Source of the DNA: Tridacna crocea
Taxonomy: Eukaryota; Mollusca; Bivalvia; Cardiida; Cardiidae
Direction of reading: 5' to 3'
DNA: 64,000 nucleotides
Assembly (NCBI GenBank): GCA_943736015.1
Contig: OX031066.1
Location: forward strand, 5,456,245 to 5,520,244
A program made the position numbers and the translations under genes. The notes below the pieces were generated by a model. It was not told the DNA's origin, searched no databases, and worked only from the letters and a program-made list of their open reading frames with translations. This document shows positions 32,695 through 44,137 of the stretch, in pieces. The first letter of the stretch is position 1; each line of letters opens with the position of its first letter.

Positions 32695-33740
32695 ATATGA
32701 CTTGAAGCAAGAGGGTCATGATGGCCCTGTATCGCTCCACTGGCTAATAAGCGAAAACACTACAAGCCAAACATTACAACTCCAGCCAAATGGTTTCAAA
32801 CTTGAAGACATACAATAAGGCCCAGGTCAAAAAAGGACCCTATTTTTTCATCCATCTGTTTCTCTAGTTCACTGATGCAATAGGGGATATAACTTAAAAC
32901 AAGAGGGCCATGACGACCCTGTATCGTGCCACTGGCTAATAAGTGAAAACACTACAAGCCAAATATTACTACTCTGGGCAATTGGTTTTAAACTTGAAGA
33001 CATATATTTTTTTCCTATAAAATCCTACGTGAAAGTTATGACCCCTTGACCCCTGGGCAAAGCCATTATTGACCACAAAGCTATAATAACTTGAATCCTG
33101 GTGGAGTTGTGACCCCTGGTGTGGGGACAAACTTAACCGCAAGGCTATAATTTGAGCCCTTCTGGTAGAGGCCCACTATATAGAGCTACATTCAAAATTT
33201 GGTAGTCCTAGGCCTTGCGGCTATTTACAAATAGATTTTTAAAGACTTTCCCAATATAAGCTCATGTAAAACTTGTGACCCCGGGGCTGGGCTAAATTTG
33301 ACCCCAGGACTATAAATTGGGCACTCTTGATAGACGCCCAGTTGATAAAGATACATGCCAAATTTGATAGCCTAAGGCCGTAAAGAATGATTTTAAAGTT
33401 TTCCCTATATAATCCTGTATAAAACTTGTGACCCTAGGGTCGGGGCCAATTTCGACTCCAGGGCTATTATTTGAAGGAACTTGGTAAAAGTTCACGACAT
33501 AAAGCTACATGCCAAGTTTGGTAGCCCTAGGCCTTATGCTTTCAGATAAGAAGATTTTCAAAGATTTCAATATTTTTCAGTTTTGTTGCCATGGCAAACA
33601 GAGTTTTTGAAGGAATCAGATTCTTTCAAGAAATTCTGAAGAAAGCCATGGCAGGATCATTTCTGTGAAGTTTCATCAAGACAGACACATGACGGACAGC
33701 GGGCCATAAAGTAAGCCCGCTGGCCTTCGACCAGTGGAGC
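32695..33740 (-). repeat. Family H repeat, minus orientation, with duplicated end
   Basis: The 3' hairpin GGGTCATGATGGCCC at ~32711 is repeated at ~32898: segments 32681-32815 and 32868-33006 are near-identical, 187 bp apart. The body carries ~160-180-bp units with CTTGTGACCC..GGG and TGGTAGCCCTAGGCC. The 5' end at ~33735 is the hairpin CGACCAGTGGAGCTAAA. Confidence 0.65.
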
Positions 33741-33924
33741 TAAAGTCCTCTTGATGACTTGAAATTAACAAATGCACTGTTCATTCAGCGTAATTGTGAC
33801 GTATGGTCAATCATCAGTTTCTTTGTTTGCTGCATTGACAGTACAGCTGCGTTGTGTGTGTGTATGTGTATATGTGTGTGGATGTGGGTGTGGATGTGGG
33901 TATTTTTCTGGGTTCTTTTTTTTT

Positions 33925-35215
33925 TTAGCTCACCTTAGCACAAAGTGCTAAAGGTGAGCTATTGCGATTGTCCTATGTCCGGCGTCCAGCGTCGAGCGTC
34001 TGTCATCCGTCAACAATTTCTTTAAACATCTTGTCCTAAATCACTGTGCAAATCTTGATGAAACTTGGCAGGGATGTTCCTTGGGTGAAGCTCTACCAAA
34101 ATTGTTCAAAGAATAGAATTCCACTCATAATTCTGGTTGCCATGGCTGCAAAAAGGGAAAAAAATCTTTGATAATCTTCCCTGAAAGTAGAAGACATAGA
34201 GCTTTGATACTTGGTATGTGGCCATCTCCTAGTGGACCTCTACCAAGTTTGTTCAAATAATGCTCCTGGGGTCAAAACTGGCCCCATCCCGGGGGTCACA
34301 AGTTTGAGCATAGGAACAAAGAAGGAAAACTTTAATATTCTTCTCCTCACTAAATAAAAGGCATAGAGCTTTGATATTTGGAATGTAACATCTCCTAGTG
34401 GACCTCTACCAAGTTTGTTCATATGATGCCCTTGGGTTCAAAAGTGGCCCTGCCCCGGGGGTCATAAGTTCGAACACAGGAACAAAGAAGAAAAACTTTA
34501 CAAATTTTCTTCTCTGAAACGTCATGGCGTAGAGCTTTGATATTTGGTATGTAGCATCTTCTAGTAGACCTCTACCAAATTTGTTCATATGATGCCCCTG
34601 GGGTCATAACTGGCCGCGCCTAGGGGGTTACAAGTTCAAACATAGGAACAAAGAATGAAAACTTTAATATTCTTCTCGTCACTAAGTAAAAGGCATAGAG
34701 CTTTGATATTTGGAATGTAACATCTCCTTGTGGACCTCTACCAAGTTTCTTCATATGATGCCCTTGGGTCCAAAAGTGGCCTTGTCCCGGGAGTCATAAG
34801 TTCACAACAGGAACAAAGAAGAAAAACTTTACAAATTTTCTTCTCTGAAACTTGATGGCGTAGAGCTTTGATATTTGGTATGTAGCATCTTCTAGTGGAC
34901 CTCTACCAAATTTGTTCATATGATGCCCCTGGGGTCAAAACTGGCCCTGCCCTGGGGGTCACAAGTTCAAACATAGGAACAAAGACAGAAAATTATAAAA
35001 TTCTTCTTCTCCAAAACTAGAAGGCATAGAGCTTTGATATTTGGCATGTAGCAATTCCTAGTAGACCTCTCCCAAGTTTGTTCATTTCATGTCCTTGGGG
35101 TCAAAACTGGCCCTGCCCCTGGGGTCATAGGTTAGTTTAAAGTTCATCACATAAACATGAGGGAAATAAAGCTATAGTCTCAGGTGAGCACTCCAGGGCC
35201 AATGTCCCTGGCTTG
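33925..35215 (+). repeat. Family H repeat with a 166-bp tandem array
   Basis: Starts TTTTTAGCTCACC with a hairpin AGCTCACCTTAGCAC / GTGCTAAAGGTGAGCT. From 34201 there are six starts of GCTTTGATA at 34201, 34368, 34534, 34700, 34865 and 35031, spacing 165-167 bp. It ends CAGGTGAGCACTCC, then CCAGGGCCAATGTCCCTGG and CTTGTT. Confidence 0.85.
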
Positions 35216-36552
35216 TTGAAATATTATGATTTAATGGATTTATTTCCTACATAACAATGATATTTTTAATGCATATAGCATGAATATAGTTAGCAGTGGG
35301 TACAGAAGAGTAATTGAAATAACTTAAATGTAATTGTAATAACATTTAAAGCCTTAACTTGTCAACAAGACAGTATTTTTGGTGCAAATGACTTTTCTTC
35401 ATTTCATGTATAACTATTCAATAATTGTTTCGTTTGATTTTTCTCAAATAATGGCACTAAGTACAAACCTTTTTTTGATACTTATATGTGTCTGTGCTGT
35501 AACATTTTGTGTCATTGCTGTAAAACATGAGTCGTATATATAACAATGATAAAAAAATGCTCATGAAAGAAACCCGCAACCTTTAATTTAATAAAAACAA
35601 TTTCTGAAAACAAAACGGAAAATACAGTTACATTTTTAGTACAAACAGCTAGGAATCATTTACTAGATCTATATAACTTTTTCAAGAAATTAAAATAGTT
35701 GCAAAACACGATCTTCTCTGACATAAAATGCCAAAATTTTGTTTCAAAATACTCAATTAATATAAAACAAATATGTGTATTACAGATGATTCGAAGTGAA
35801 ATATTATAATCTGAACCAGAAAATATTTATTTTTCTAAATTAGGATGGAATTTCTTTTACTTTACAATTTTGTTACATGAAGGACATGTCGATGTGTTAT
35901 GATTAACACTGCATCACAGTAGACAATATTCCAGTGTGGATATAAGGAACTTTATCAAACAAAAAAATCCAACTTAATTTTCAAAAATCGTGTCTCCTAA
36001 AATCTGCCATAATTATATAATAGCTCATAGATGGCCGTGTATATACATTTGTGGGTGGGGTAAAAGATAAGCACCGTAACAAATATACAATGCAGCAATT
36101 TAGTACAATAGTAAGCATTTAGTTCTCATTAAACTCTTTCACAAGAAGTTGAAACACAAAAGTCTTAAATGATATTAAGTTGCTCATGATTTTTAAAAAA
36201 ATGCATGCAAATTTGGTGGGTGGGGTAACACCAAGACACCCAATGTATTTCATCTTCTCTTGTAACTGGATTTTTTTCATTGCTTAGGTGCTTAACTGTC
36301 AATTAGACCTATTTGCAATCAATATATTCCTGAAGATATTGAAGTTTTGTGGTTTATACACATAAGCTCAATTCAGTCCATTTTCAGTGGGTGGGGTAAC
36401 AAAATGTCGTCTGAAAAAAATCTGCACCACTTTTGTTCCTGGCATCCACCCTAATTTGACTTCTATATAGCTATACTATCACCTGGTACCAATGAAATTT
36501 TTCTACCAGACGGATTGAAAAAAAATTGAATCCAGCTGGCCAGGCCTTAAAC

Positions 36553-37090
36553 TAATTGGCAATTTCATATTTCTAACTAAAAAGAAGATAAATAATCCAG
36601 TGTTGTAACATTTTCAAAGTGTTAGTTTGATGGTGAAAACGACATTTATACGATTTTAAAAAAGGTTTGAATATATCTTGACAGTATTGTCAATTATTGT
36701 CACGAGGGAAAATAATGTATAATTTTGTAAAAGGACCAATAGCCGATGCTTCATATATAATATCATATCTACAGCCTATGTGTGTTATGCTCTGTTCTAC
36801 CACAACGCTTCTGTACCAAGCAAGAACTTCCAAATAGTTCTGTACCTCAATGTAAAAGGGCTGACATTCCCCATGGGAAGGGCCTTTTGTGACTACGAGG
36901 ACATAATACGATAAAAAATATTAAATAACCAAACACTTGTATGGCCACATATGGGGTGCCAGATCTGAAAGACTTCTGTTTCCAGAGAAGTCGATGCTGT
37001 ACTGCTTCATTAGACTCGGAAAAGGGGGTTCTTTGGCTTGATGTTAAAAGAAATAGCCAAGATCAGTAGATTACCTAACGGTAAGCCGAT
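36553..37090. other. Intergenic, nothing recognised
   Basis: No gene or repeat could be supported. Confidence 0.4.
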
Positions 37091-37639
37091 TTAAAGGTGG
37101 CCCTTCAGGATTTGGTACGAAAATTTTACAAAAATACAAAAACATCATCCTTATACTCCCAAAGCCTTATAATTGTCATTCATAAAACCTCAGTGGTCGA
37201 AAACCATCCGACAAAAAGAGAAATTAGAGATTTACTACGGCCAAGGTCGACATCGACGTGAAACATGTTCCATTTTTACATGAGCAACTCGCTCATATAC
37301 ATACCGAAAATACACAGACGAAGCTTCAAACATAGTGTCTCAGGAAGATATTATGAAAAATAATTATATGTTTGTTATGTAATGGAATTTAAGCGTCATT
37401 AGTCACGTGCCAGTCACTTAATATTCCCACAATGCTTTTTTTGGCGCGAAATCTAAAAATAGCTTAAGAGGCTACGTAGCCTTTTAAGGGAATACCATCA
37501 AAAAAAAAATTTTTTTTTTGTAATTTTATTATTCTTAATCATTGATGATTTATATTATTTTTTCATTTAAATTTCAGTGATATATATATATATATTTTTT
37601 ATTTGGTGTGATGGGAAAATTCTAAATACCCACCTTTAA
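37091..37639 (-). repeat. TTAA element family E, second copy, inverted
   Basis: TTAA at 37091-37094 and 37636-37639; ends TTAAAGGTGGCCCTTCAG and ACCCACCTTTAA. Alignable along its full length with 25709-26258 in reverse, including GGCTACGTAGCC. Confidence 0.87.
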
Positions 37640-38011
37640 AGGATGTCATCGACCTTGGCTTCTTGGATCGAGATGTTTCTGGGTGAAATCTGTCGCCTGT
37701 AGCTTGCTGGATACACATTGAATAACGACTTGAACATGTCTGCCAGGTCGTTAAATACCAAACATGTAAATGTCAGGCTCGATTGTTTTAGACAATTTTA
37801 TCGAACCTATAGCCTTGTCCAAAGACAGGCCTTATTGAAACCCAGTGGTCCAGCTGCGGAAAGAACCGAGGACCTTTAAACAATCAATCTTAAGGCCGAG
37901 CCAAATAGACCTTTTTTCGGCAGTTTTTTTGCCTTTTCCAGTGATGTTTTCTGCCTTTCAAAACAGAAATCATGTCTTTTGATCCACACTTCAGTTGTAA
38001 TCTGTGTTCAG

Positions 38012-38413
38012 CATCTTCGCAAGCCAAGGTTACGATCACTACGTGGATCTTACCTTGGCTGATTATGCCCGATTTCGAGATTCCTGCGATGTGCCCTCTA
38101 TTGGACATTGGTTATTACCCCCCTTTACATCATATTTCTAAAAGCCAATGTAATATCGTTTTACAAACCTCTTACGAATACACATGAAGCAATACGCAGA
38201 CTTCCACGTGTGTTTCCATGTTTATCTTCTATTCGAAAGGTAGCGACCGTGTTCTATTTTTACCAAAGATGAAATGCTACGAGCGATTTCATTCGTTGCA
38301 GTTAGAGCTGGCTGCATCCATTGACAAAGCGTATCGAGGGAATGTAAAAATCAACCTCGATCCGCCAAGGGTAGAGTAGCGTAGTGAATCGTCAGCCTTG
38401 GCTTGCAAAGATG
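38012..38413. mobile_element. 402-bp MITE, second copy
   Basis: Same length and ends as 12275-12676 (CATCTTCGCAAGCCAAG … CTTGGCTTGCAAAGATG). Flanks GTGTTCAG and GGGTTCAG match at 7 of 8 positions, an 8-bp target duplication with one change. Confidence 0.82.
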
Positions 38414-38478
38414 GGGTTCAGCGGTGAGTACTTTCAAAATAGTGGAAGCTATTGAAAGTTTTATCTACTGGCATAAAC

Positions 38479-38690
38479 TTAACCCTTAGGCAGTTGTGCG
38501 CGACTCAATGACCCTTTGCGGACAGTATAGATCAAGATCAGACTGCACAGAAAGTGCAGTCTAATCTTGGATCTACTCTGTCCGACAAGGAGGTATCCCT
38601 TTGAAAATACCTTTGAAATAAAAAGAAATTAGGGTTTTTACCATCGGCTTACAGTTTTTATTCAGATTATTTAGCAGGATAAAAGTGAGT
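38479..38690 (+). repeat. TTAA palindromic MITE, family D
   Basis: Left TTAACCCTTAGGCAG; palindrome GATCAAGATCAGACTGCAC / loop AGAAA; right end AGCAGGATAAAAG with TTAA lost. Confidence 0.78.
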
Positions 38691-38934
38691 AAGACATTCT
38701 CTCTGTAGAGGTGAAATAAATCCGTCAACTTGTGTAGATTATTCTGTTTTCAGGGTTCTCCGAGCTGACATAATACTGTGAAATAACGTCTGAGGCTTTA
38801 GTACATATCCAGCCACTAATCACCCCCCGGATTTATTTGTTTGACATATAATGCAGGGGAGATTTTCTACTGTCTATAGGAATAGTTTTGCCGTATCAGG
38901 GGAGATGGAGGTTTTTTTTTTTTCGTAGTTTTTG

Positions 38935-39165
38935 TTAACCCTTTACCAAACAATCCCTAGTTTTCACGACCCTGAGTTAAAAGCCTTTTGAAAACATTGT
39001 GAGAAAAGGAGAAAATGCTGGTAACCAGCATTTTCTCCTTTTCCCACAATGTTTTATACCCTGCTGGAAACAAATTTGAGTTTTTGAGTTCTTTTTATTT
39101 TGTCGTATGCAAGCACTTTCAATTTGGACCAGACTAAAATTTTGCTGTTTGGTGTAGTTGTTTAA
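38935..39165 (+). repeat. TTAA hairpin MITE, family A
   Basis: TTAA at 38935-38938 and 39162-39165; core GGAGAAAATGCTGGTAACC intact; right terminus worn (TTTGGTGTAGTTG). Confidence 0.88.
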
Positions 39166-40322
39166 AATAGCTTAGACCTACGTCTTGGTCTTAGTCTGGG
39201 GTGGATGTCCTGTGAGATTAATTTGCATGAATCTGCAGTCTGATCTTGTCCCTTCTGCTCCTAATCTCCCTTCTTTCCCCTCTCTCTCAATCCCCACTGT
39301 CTGTCTGTCTGTATCTCTTTGTGTCTCTCTGTCCCTCTGTCTCCCTCATGGACTAATTTAATGTTTTTTTTTTAAACGATTGCTGTGATACAAATAAAAG
39401 CAATAATCTCAGCCAGCGGAATAACTAAAATATTCTAAAAAAATGATTTCTAAGCTATTTTTGTTAGATTTATTTCAGTACTGTAAAATTTCCTACCAGG
39501 ATCAGGTTGCACTTTCCGTTCTGGATCATTATATGACTAGACCGGTACAAGGGTTATTCAGAGGTAGTTTTGCATTTTTTTAAACAGATACACATAAGCA
39601 TGGGTACAATTTATTTCAATTTTAATGTTTCAATTTTATAAGCAATATAAAATTGAGTTCGCAGAATAATTCTGCGGTTATTTAAGGTACTAATTAAGCC
39701 AAACAAATGATTATTGTTCTTTGATTATTCGTTCGCAGCCTTATTTATTCGAGTTGAATTTTCACATCAAACTGTAAAGCACACAAAGAACACAAAGTAT
39801 TCCGAAAGTAAACCTTCCGTTGTAGCTTTAATCTGTTAACTTCAAACATCGTTAAGCACTATATGGTGAATGACTATGTTCTTATGTTCTGTCATTCTGT
39901 CAGTCAAACAGCTATTTTAGTCTTTTTGGCTGTAAAAGTAGCATATTGTTCTTTGTGAAGGTTTGTAAGAAGATAACGTACTATGTAACAGGTTAGGGCA
40001 ATAAAATGGAAGTAGATTTCTGTAAACAAGAGCAGATAAAATTCACGCTCTGATTCACGTTCGTGCCACGTAAAGTCGGAAAGAAGTCATTTATTAGTAA
40101 ACATTGTCAGTATCATTTGAAGTGAGAAGATGTAAAAGTAAAACGGAAGTTACGGAGTTGGAAAACTTTGTGTTCTTCGAGTAGTTCACAACTGTTGAGA
40201 TCTCGACTGAAAATAGCCGCCATTCTATCAATCAAAGCACTGCAAAGTTTTTCTTTTTTTTTCTTTTTTAAAGCCGAAACCCGCTATTTGAAGCACACTC
40301 ATTTTGTTGTCTGGAAATGCTT
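39166..40322. other. Intergenic; (CTGT)n/CT-rich stretch near 39290-39350
   Basis: No gene recognised. 40296-40322 (TTTTGTTGTCTGGAAATGC) looks like a scrap of another family A copy. Confidence 0.4.
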
Positions 40323-40552
40323 TTAACCCTTTACCAGATGACAAAATTTTAGCCTTGTCCAAATTGAAAGCATTTGCAGACGACAATTTCAATGTGGCTC
40401 AAATGGTGCACATTTTCTTTGATAGGGTAGAAAACACTGTGGGAAAAGGAGAAAATGCTGGTCACCAGCATTTTCTTCTTTTCCCACGGTGTTTTCTAAA
40501 GGGTTCTTTCCAAGGGTCGTCAAAAGCAGGGATTGTGTGATATTGTGTGAAC
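40323..40552 (-). repeat. TTAA hairpin MITE, family A
   Basis: Left TTAA and CCCTTTACCAGATGAC; loop GGTCACC; right end worn (GTGTGATATTGTGTGAAC). Flanking scraps on both sides suggest insertion into an older copy. Confidence 0.83.
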
Positions 40553-40639
40553 CTGAAATTTATTTATTGGTAAGAGTTATGTTAGCGACATTTTCTTCTT
40601 TTATTCGTATCCGCAACGATGTTTTCTATTATTTCAAGG

Positions 40640-41320
40640 TCTAGGACTATTCCCCCCAGACAAATGCCCCCCCGAATAACTCTCCCCCCCCCTGCAAATT
40701 CCCTCCCCTGAGACAATTGTCCCCAAGAAGTAGTCACCAGGGACAATTTTTCCTTGGAACATTACCCCCTGGACAACTGCCCCCCCTCCAGACAATAACC
40801 CCCCTGGACAACTACCCTCAGATGATTGCCCTCCAGACAATTACCTCCCCAGGAAATTACCCCCTAGGACAATTGTCCTAATGACAATTGCCCCCCCCCC
40901 CGACAACTTCCCCCAGACATTACCCCCTGGACAATTGCCCTCACCAAGATCGACGTGCGTACTTCAAATGTGATCAAATGAAAAATCTAGTAATCTAGTC
41001 TAGTTCCAGCAAAAGCAGAAGAAATTTTGAGTTAGATGGGGGTGTCCAGGGGCAATCGTCCGGGGGCAATGGCCCGGGGGTCAATCATCCGGGGGAGATT
41101 GGCAGGGGCAGTTGTCGTGGGGGGGAGTTATCGGGGGGATTGTCCAGGGGTAATAGTCCTGGGGGGAGGCTATTGTTGGGGGGCAATTTGTCTTTTGGGG
41201 GTAATTGTCCAGGGGGAATCGTCTCAGGGGCTATTGTCTTGGAAAGGCAATTGTCCCGGGGGAATTTGCAGGGGGGAGTTGTCCAGGGGGCAGTTGTCTA
41301 GGGGGAAATTTTCCTGATAC
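40640..41320. repeat. Foldback G/C minisatellite, locus 1
   Basis: A C-rich array of ~15-bp units (GACAATTGCCCCCC-like) at 40650-40940, a ~95-bp spacer, then the same unit inverted as a G-rich array (GGGGGCAATTGTCC) at 41036-41310. Outer ends CTAGGACTAT and TTTCCTGATACG resemble those of locus 2. Long open frames here are artefacts of the repeat. Confidence 0.85.
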
Positions 41321-41424
41321 GCATTTCAAAGACATATCCCAGCGTTTGCATCACACTTGCCATATCATCTGCAAATGTTTTTATTATTGACAAACGTATA
41401 TCTTTGTCGACTGTGGAGGAAGAA

Positions 41425-41592
41425 CGTTACCAGTGTTTCCGTCTTTTGCCTCAGTGTTTGTTTGTTTGTTTCTTTTTCCAGTTCCTAGGAAAATACATAC
41501 ATTCGAGTCATATAAGTTTATAAACTTTGTCGTCTGCAAATGCTTTCAATTTGGACAGGCTTGAATTTTTTGTGGTCTGGTGGTTGTTAATG
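41425..41592 (+). repeat. Degraded family A, right part
   Basis: TTTGTCGTCTGCAAATGCTT and CAATTTGGAC are intact at about 41526; the hairpin is unrecognisable apart from TTACCAG and TTTTTCC scraps. Confidence 0.6.
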
Positions 41593-41702
41593 AGTCACGT
41601 TCACAATCAGTATGGCGACATCGTACAGTATAACACAGGAAAGATACTCTAATTAGGTCCCGAGATGACACTAATTAAAGCACCAACTGAATAGATACCT
41701 AA

Positions 41703-41913
41703 TTAACTCTTACCCGTGTTACAAAAAATGAAACTTTCAAATTAATATCTATGAAAACCCAATTTTTGCTATTTCGAAAGTATTTTTTGAAGAGTATTAT
41801 CTTCTTATTAGACAGTGCAGATCCAAGATCAGACTGCACATTCTGTGCATTCTAATCTTGATCTGCACTGTTCACAAAAGTCATAGAGTCACGCATAACA
41901 GACTAAGGGTTAA
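41703..41913 (-). repeat. TTAA palindromic MITE, family D
   Basis: TTAA at 41703-41706 and 41910-41913. The palindrome AGATCCAAGATCAGACTGC lies near the right end; terminus CAGACTAAGGG. Confidence 0.8.
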
Positions 41914-41939
41914 GCTATTCTATGAATAGGACAAAATTA

Positions 41940-42020
41940 GAAGATTCTCTGGATGGTAAAAATTCAAGATCAGACTACACAAAATGTGCACAAAATGTGC
42001 AGTTTGATCTTGGATCCTTA
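41940..42020. repeat. Family D palindrome relic
   Basis: TTCAAGATCAGACTACAC mirrored by GTGCAGTTTGATCTTGGATC around a doubled CACAAAATGTG. A more worn relic follows at 42366-42432. Confidence 0.6.
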
Positions 42021-42058
42021 GTTCAGTCAAACATGATAAAACTCTTTCTGTTGTCCGT

Positions 42059-42251
42059 TTAACCCTTTCCAAACAATCCCTGGTTTTTACGGGTCTGGAA
42101 TAGTGGCCTTTTGAAAACATTGTGGGAAAAGGAGAAAATGCTGATAATATCCTATTATAGACAGAAATCATCTTTTCAGCAAGAGTTGAATTGTCTGCAA
42201 ATGCTTTCAATTTGGTCTAGTCCAAAAGTTTGTCGTTTGGGAATGGGTTAA
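42059..42251 (+). repeat. TTAA hairpin MITE, family A, right hairpin arm missing
   Basis: Termini TTAACCCTTTCCAAACAATC and GTTTGGGAATGGGTTAA. The left arm is complete to GAGAAAATGCTG, then the sequence jumps into the right block (TAGACAGAAATCATC): the right arm is absent from the hairpin tip onward. Confidence 0.88.
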
Positions 42252-42432
42252 TTATATCTTCAGCCGTCGGAAGAATAGACGTCGAATGTGTATATCTAAC
42301 GCCGAAAACGTTTACGAACAAATCATTACCTCTTATGATAATGATTATACCGACAATTACTGTCGCTCAAGAGACGGAGATCTAAGATCAGAATTCGCAG
42401 AATGTTCCTCTGACCTTATCTCCATATTGTCA

Positions 42433-43107
42433 GATGATATATGAGAAAGAAACAAGAAAATATTGATGCATAACATTCATGGCGCCGCAAATCAGCTGTT
42501 TCTAAAAAAAAGGACACATTACAACATTTTAAAAGTAATTTTTTGCAGAACTCAGTGAAGGATGAGCTTTGAAGACATAAACACTCCTTATACTGCAACT
42601 TAAAAACTTCAAAAAAGAACCAATAACGGTAAGGCACAACCATAGCCATTCTTCGGCGAAATTTAACATAAGTTCAATTGGAGCAATGTACTAAAGCAGT
42701 TGTCAATCGAGAAACAACACAAGAACATGGTAAACTAGGTTCCGAATTACCAAATTGATACTAAAAACAGAATATGAATTGATCAAAGTGGGTAAGAAAT
42801 GATCGAAGTAGGGATGAAATGACCAAAATACAAAGAATAGATGAAAAAAAAAATGTACGAAATGCATTAGGCACGAAATAATCCAGTTACGAAATGACTT
42901 GAAGCTGAATAAACAATATGGCAGCCTCCATCGGTACTTTCCAATGGCGAATGAAAATATAGTGCCGCCGTTCATGCGGCGCCACAAAAAACTAGAGTTA
43001 CTTTTCTACCAGTATTGCAGCAAATCTGCTTCATATGAAAATAATGTCATAGCTCTATAATAATATATCACTTGATGCCTTTCACTACTTTAATTGCGTA
43101 GAATACA
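42433..43107. other. Intergenic; degenerate GAAATGA-rich stretch
   Basis: 42770-42910 has repeated GAAATGA(C/T)C text on the + strand, which opens a 94-codon frame on the minus strand; not credible as a gene. Confidence 0.4.
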
Positions 43108-43155
43108 ATCAGAGTGCAATAACGTGCAGTCTGATCTTCGATCTATACTGTTCAC
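43108..43155. repeat. Family D palindrome relic
   Basis: GTGCAGTCTGATCTTCGATC with a worn left arm (AATCAGAGTGC). Confidence 0.55.
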
Positions 43156-43227
43156 CACTTGGAAACATTGTGGTTAAAAGAGACATTCTCACTGACAGAG
43201 AATTTTCAATCGTCTTACTAATATGTG

Positions 43228-43441
43228 CTACCCTTAGCCACTTTTTAGACTTCTCCAAATTGAAAGCATAGGCAGAGGACGAAGTATATGTACATCAAAT
43301 AATTAGATTATCTATAGAATGATACAAAACGTTGAGGTGCAAGAAGAAAACGCTGATTACTGGCACTGTTTCCTTGTTCGACAATGTTTTTTTAGGAGAC
43401 ATCCGCCTCAAGGTAGAAAATCACGTGATTATGTAGTTAAG
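43228..43441 (-). repeat. Degraded family A hairpin
   Basis: AGACTTCTCCAAATTGAAAG, a worn core (GAAAACGCTGATTACTGGC) and a worn right end. Confidence 0.65.
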
Positions 43442-43455
43442 GGACAAAGATCAGG

Positions 43456-43684
43456 TTTACTCATTACCACACGACAAAATGTTAGACTGATTCAAGTTGA
43501 AAGCATTTGCAGACGACAAAATAAAGGTGACTGAAAAATTTAAATTTGCCCTGGAAAGGGTAGAAAACACTGTAGGAAAAGGAGAAAATGCTGGTGACTA
43601 GCATTTTCTCCTTTTCCCACAGTGTTTTCAAGAGGCTTATTTCTCAGGGGCGTCAAAAGTAGGGATTGTGTGGTAATGGGTAAA
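43456..43684 (-). repeat. TTAA hairpin MITE, family A
   Basis: Core GGAGAAAATGCTGGTGACTAGC; termini CTCATTACCACACGAC and ATTGTGTGGTAATGGG; the flanking TTAA have each changed by one base. Confidence 0.87.
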
Positions 43685-43703
43685 GGGATATATTTAAAAG
43701 ATT

Positions 43704-43775
43704 TTTTATACTATGCTGGGACTTTCAGCACGTTGTTTATTTTATACTATGCTGGGACTTTCAGCACGTTGTTTA
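43704..43775. repeat. Local tandem duplication, 36 bp x2
   Basis: Two identical units with ACTATGCTGGGACTTTCAGC. Confidence 0.85.
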
Positions 43776-43984
43776 TCCAATAAAATTTCTCGTTCGATTC
43801 TAGAATTGTGCCTTAACGATTCCAGAATTGCGCAATAAAACTGAAATTCATTTTTTTCTTTAAGACGATTCTAGAATTGAAATGATTCAACCGTCTTGCG
43901 TAGATAAATAACAATACTTGATATAGGTTTTGCGTTGTTACTTTTTCATGCAAGAAATGCTGCTAAAACTTGTCAAGAGAGGCG

Positions 43985-44106
43985 CCACATCATCATCATC
44001 ATCATCATCATCATCTTCTTCTTCTTCTTCTTCTTCTTCTTCATCTTCTTCTTCATCATCATCATAATCTTTTTTTCTTTTTCTCTTTCTTCTTCTTCTT
44101 CTACAT

Positions 44107-44137
<31 letters not shown>

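Larger units (their letters stand above)
31965..36551. mobile_element. 4.6-kb DNA element with ~150-bp inverted ends
   Basis: The left end (31965-32118: AAGGCCCAG, TTTTTTTCAATCCATCTGG, TAGAAAAAT, GGATGCCAG, GTGGTGCAGA) and the right end (36410-36551) are imperfect inverted repeats throughout. Right outer bases CCTTAA against left CTAAGG suggest a TTAA target. GGTGGGTGGGGTAA recurs three times near the right end (around 36051, 36214, 36387). No transposase seen; two family H copies lie inside. Confidence 0.65.

Noticed and set aside
34201-35190. 166-bp regular array considered as a CRISPR or gene cluster
   Set aside because: Units are contiguous with no repeat/spacer alternation, and the host is a eukaryote; it is a tandem array inside a transposable element.
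42703-42987. 94-codon minus-strand frame rich in Phe
   Set aside because: Caused by degenerate GAAATGA-type repeat text; no signal of coding constraint.
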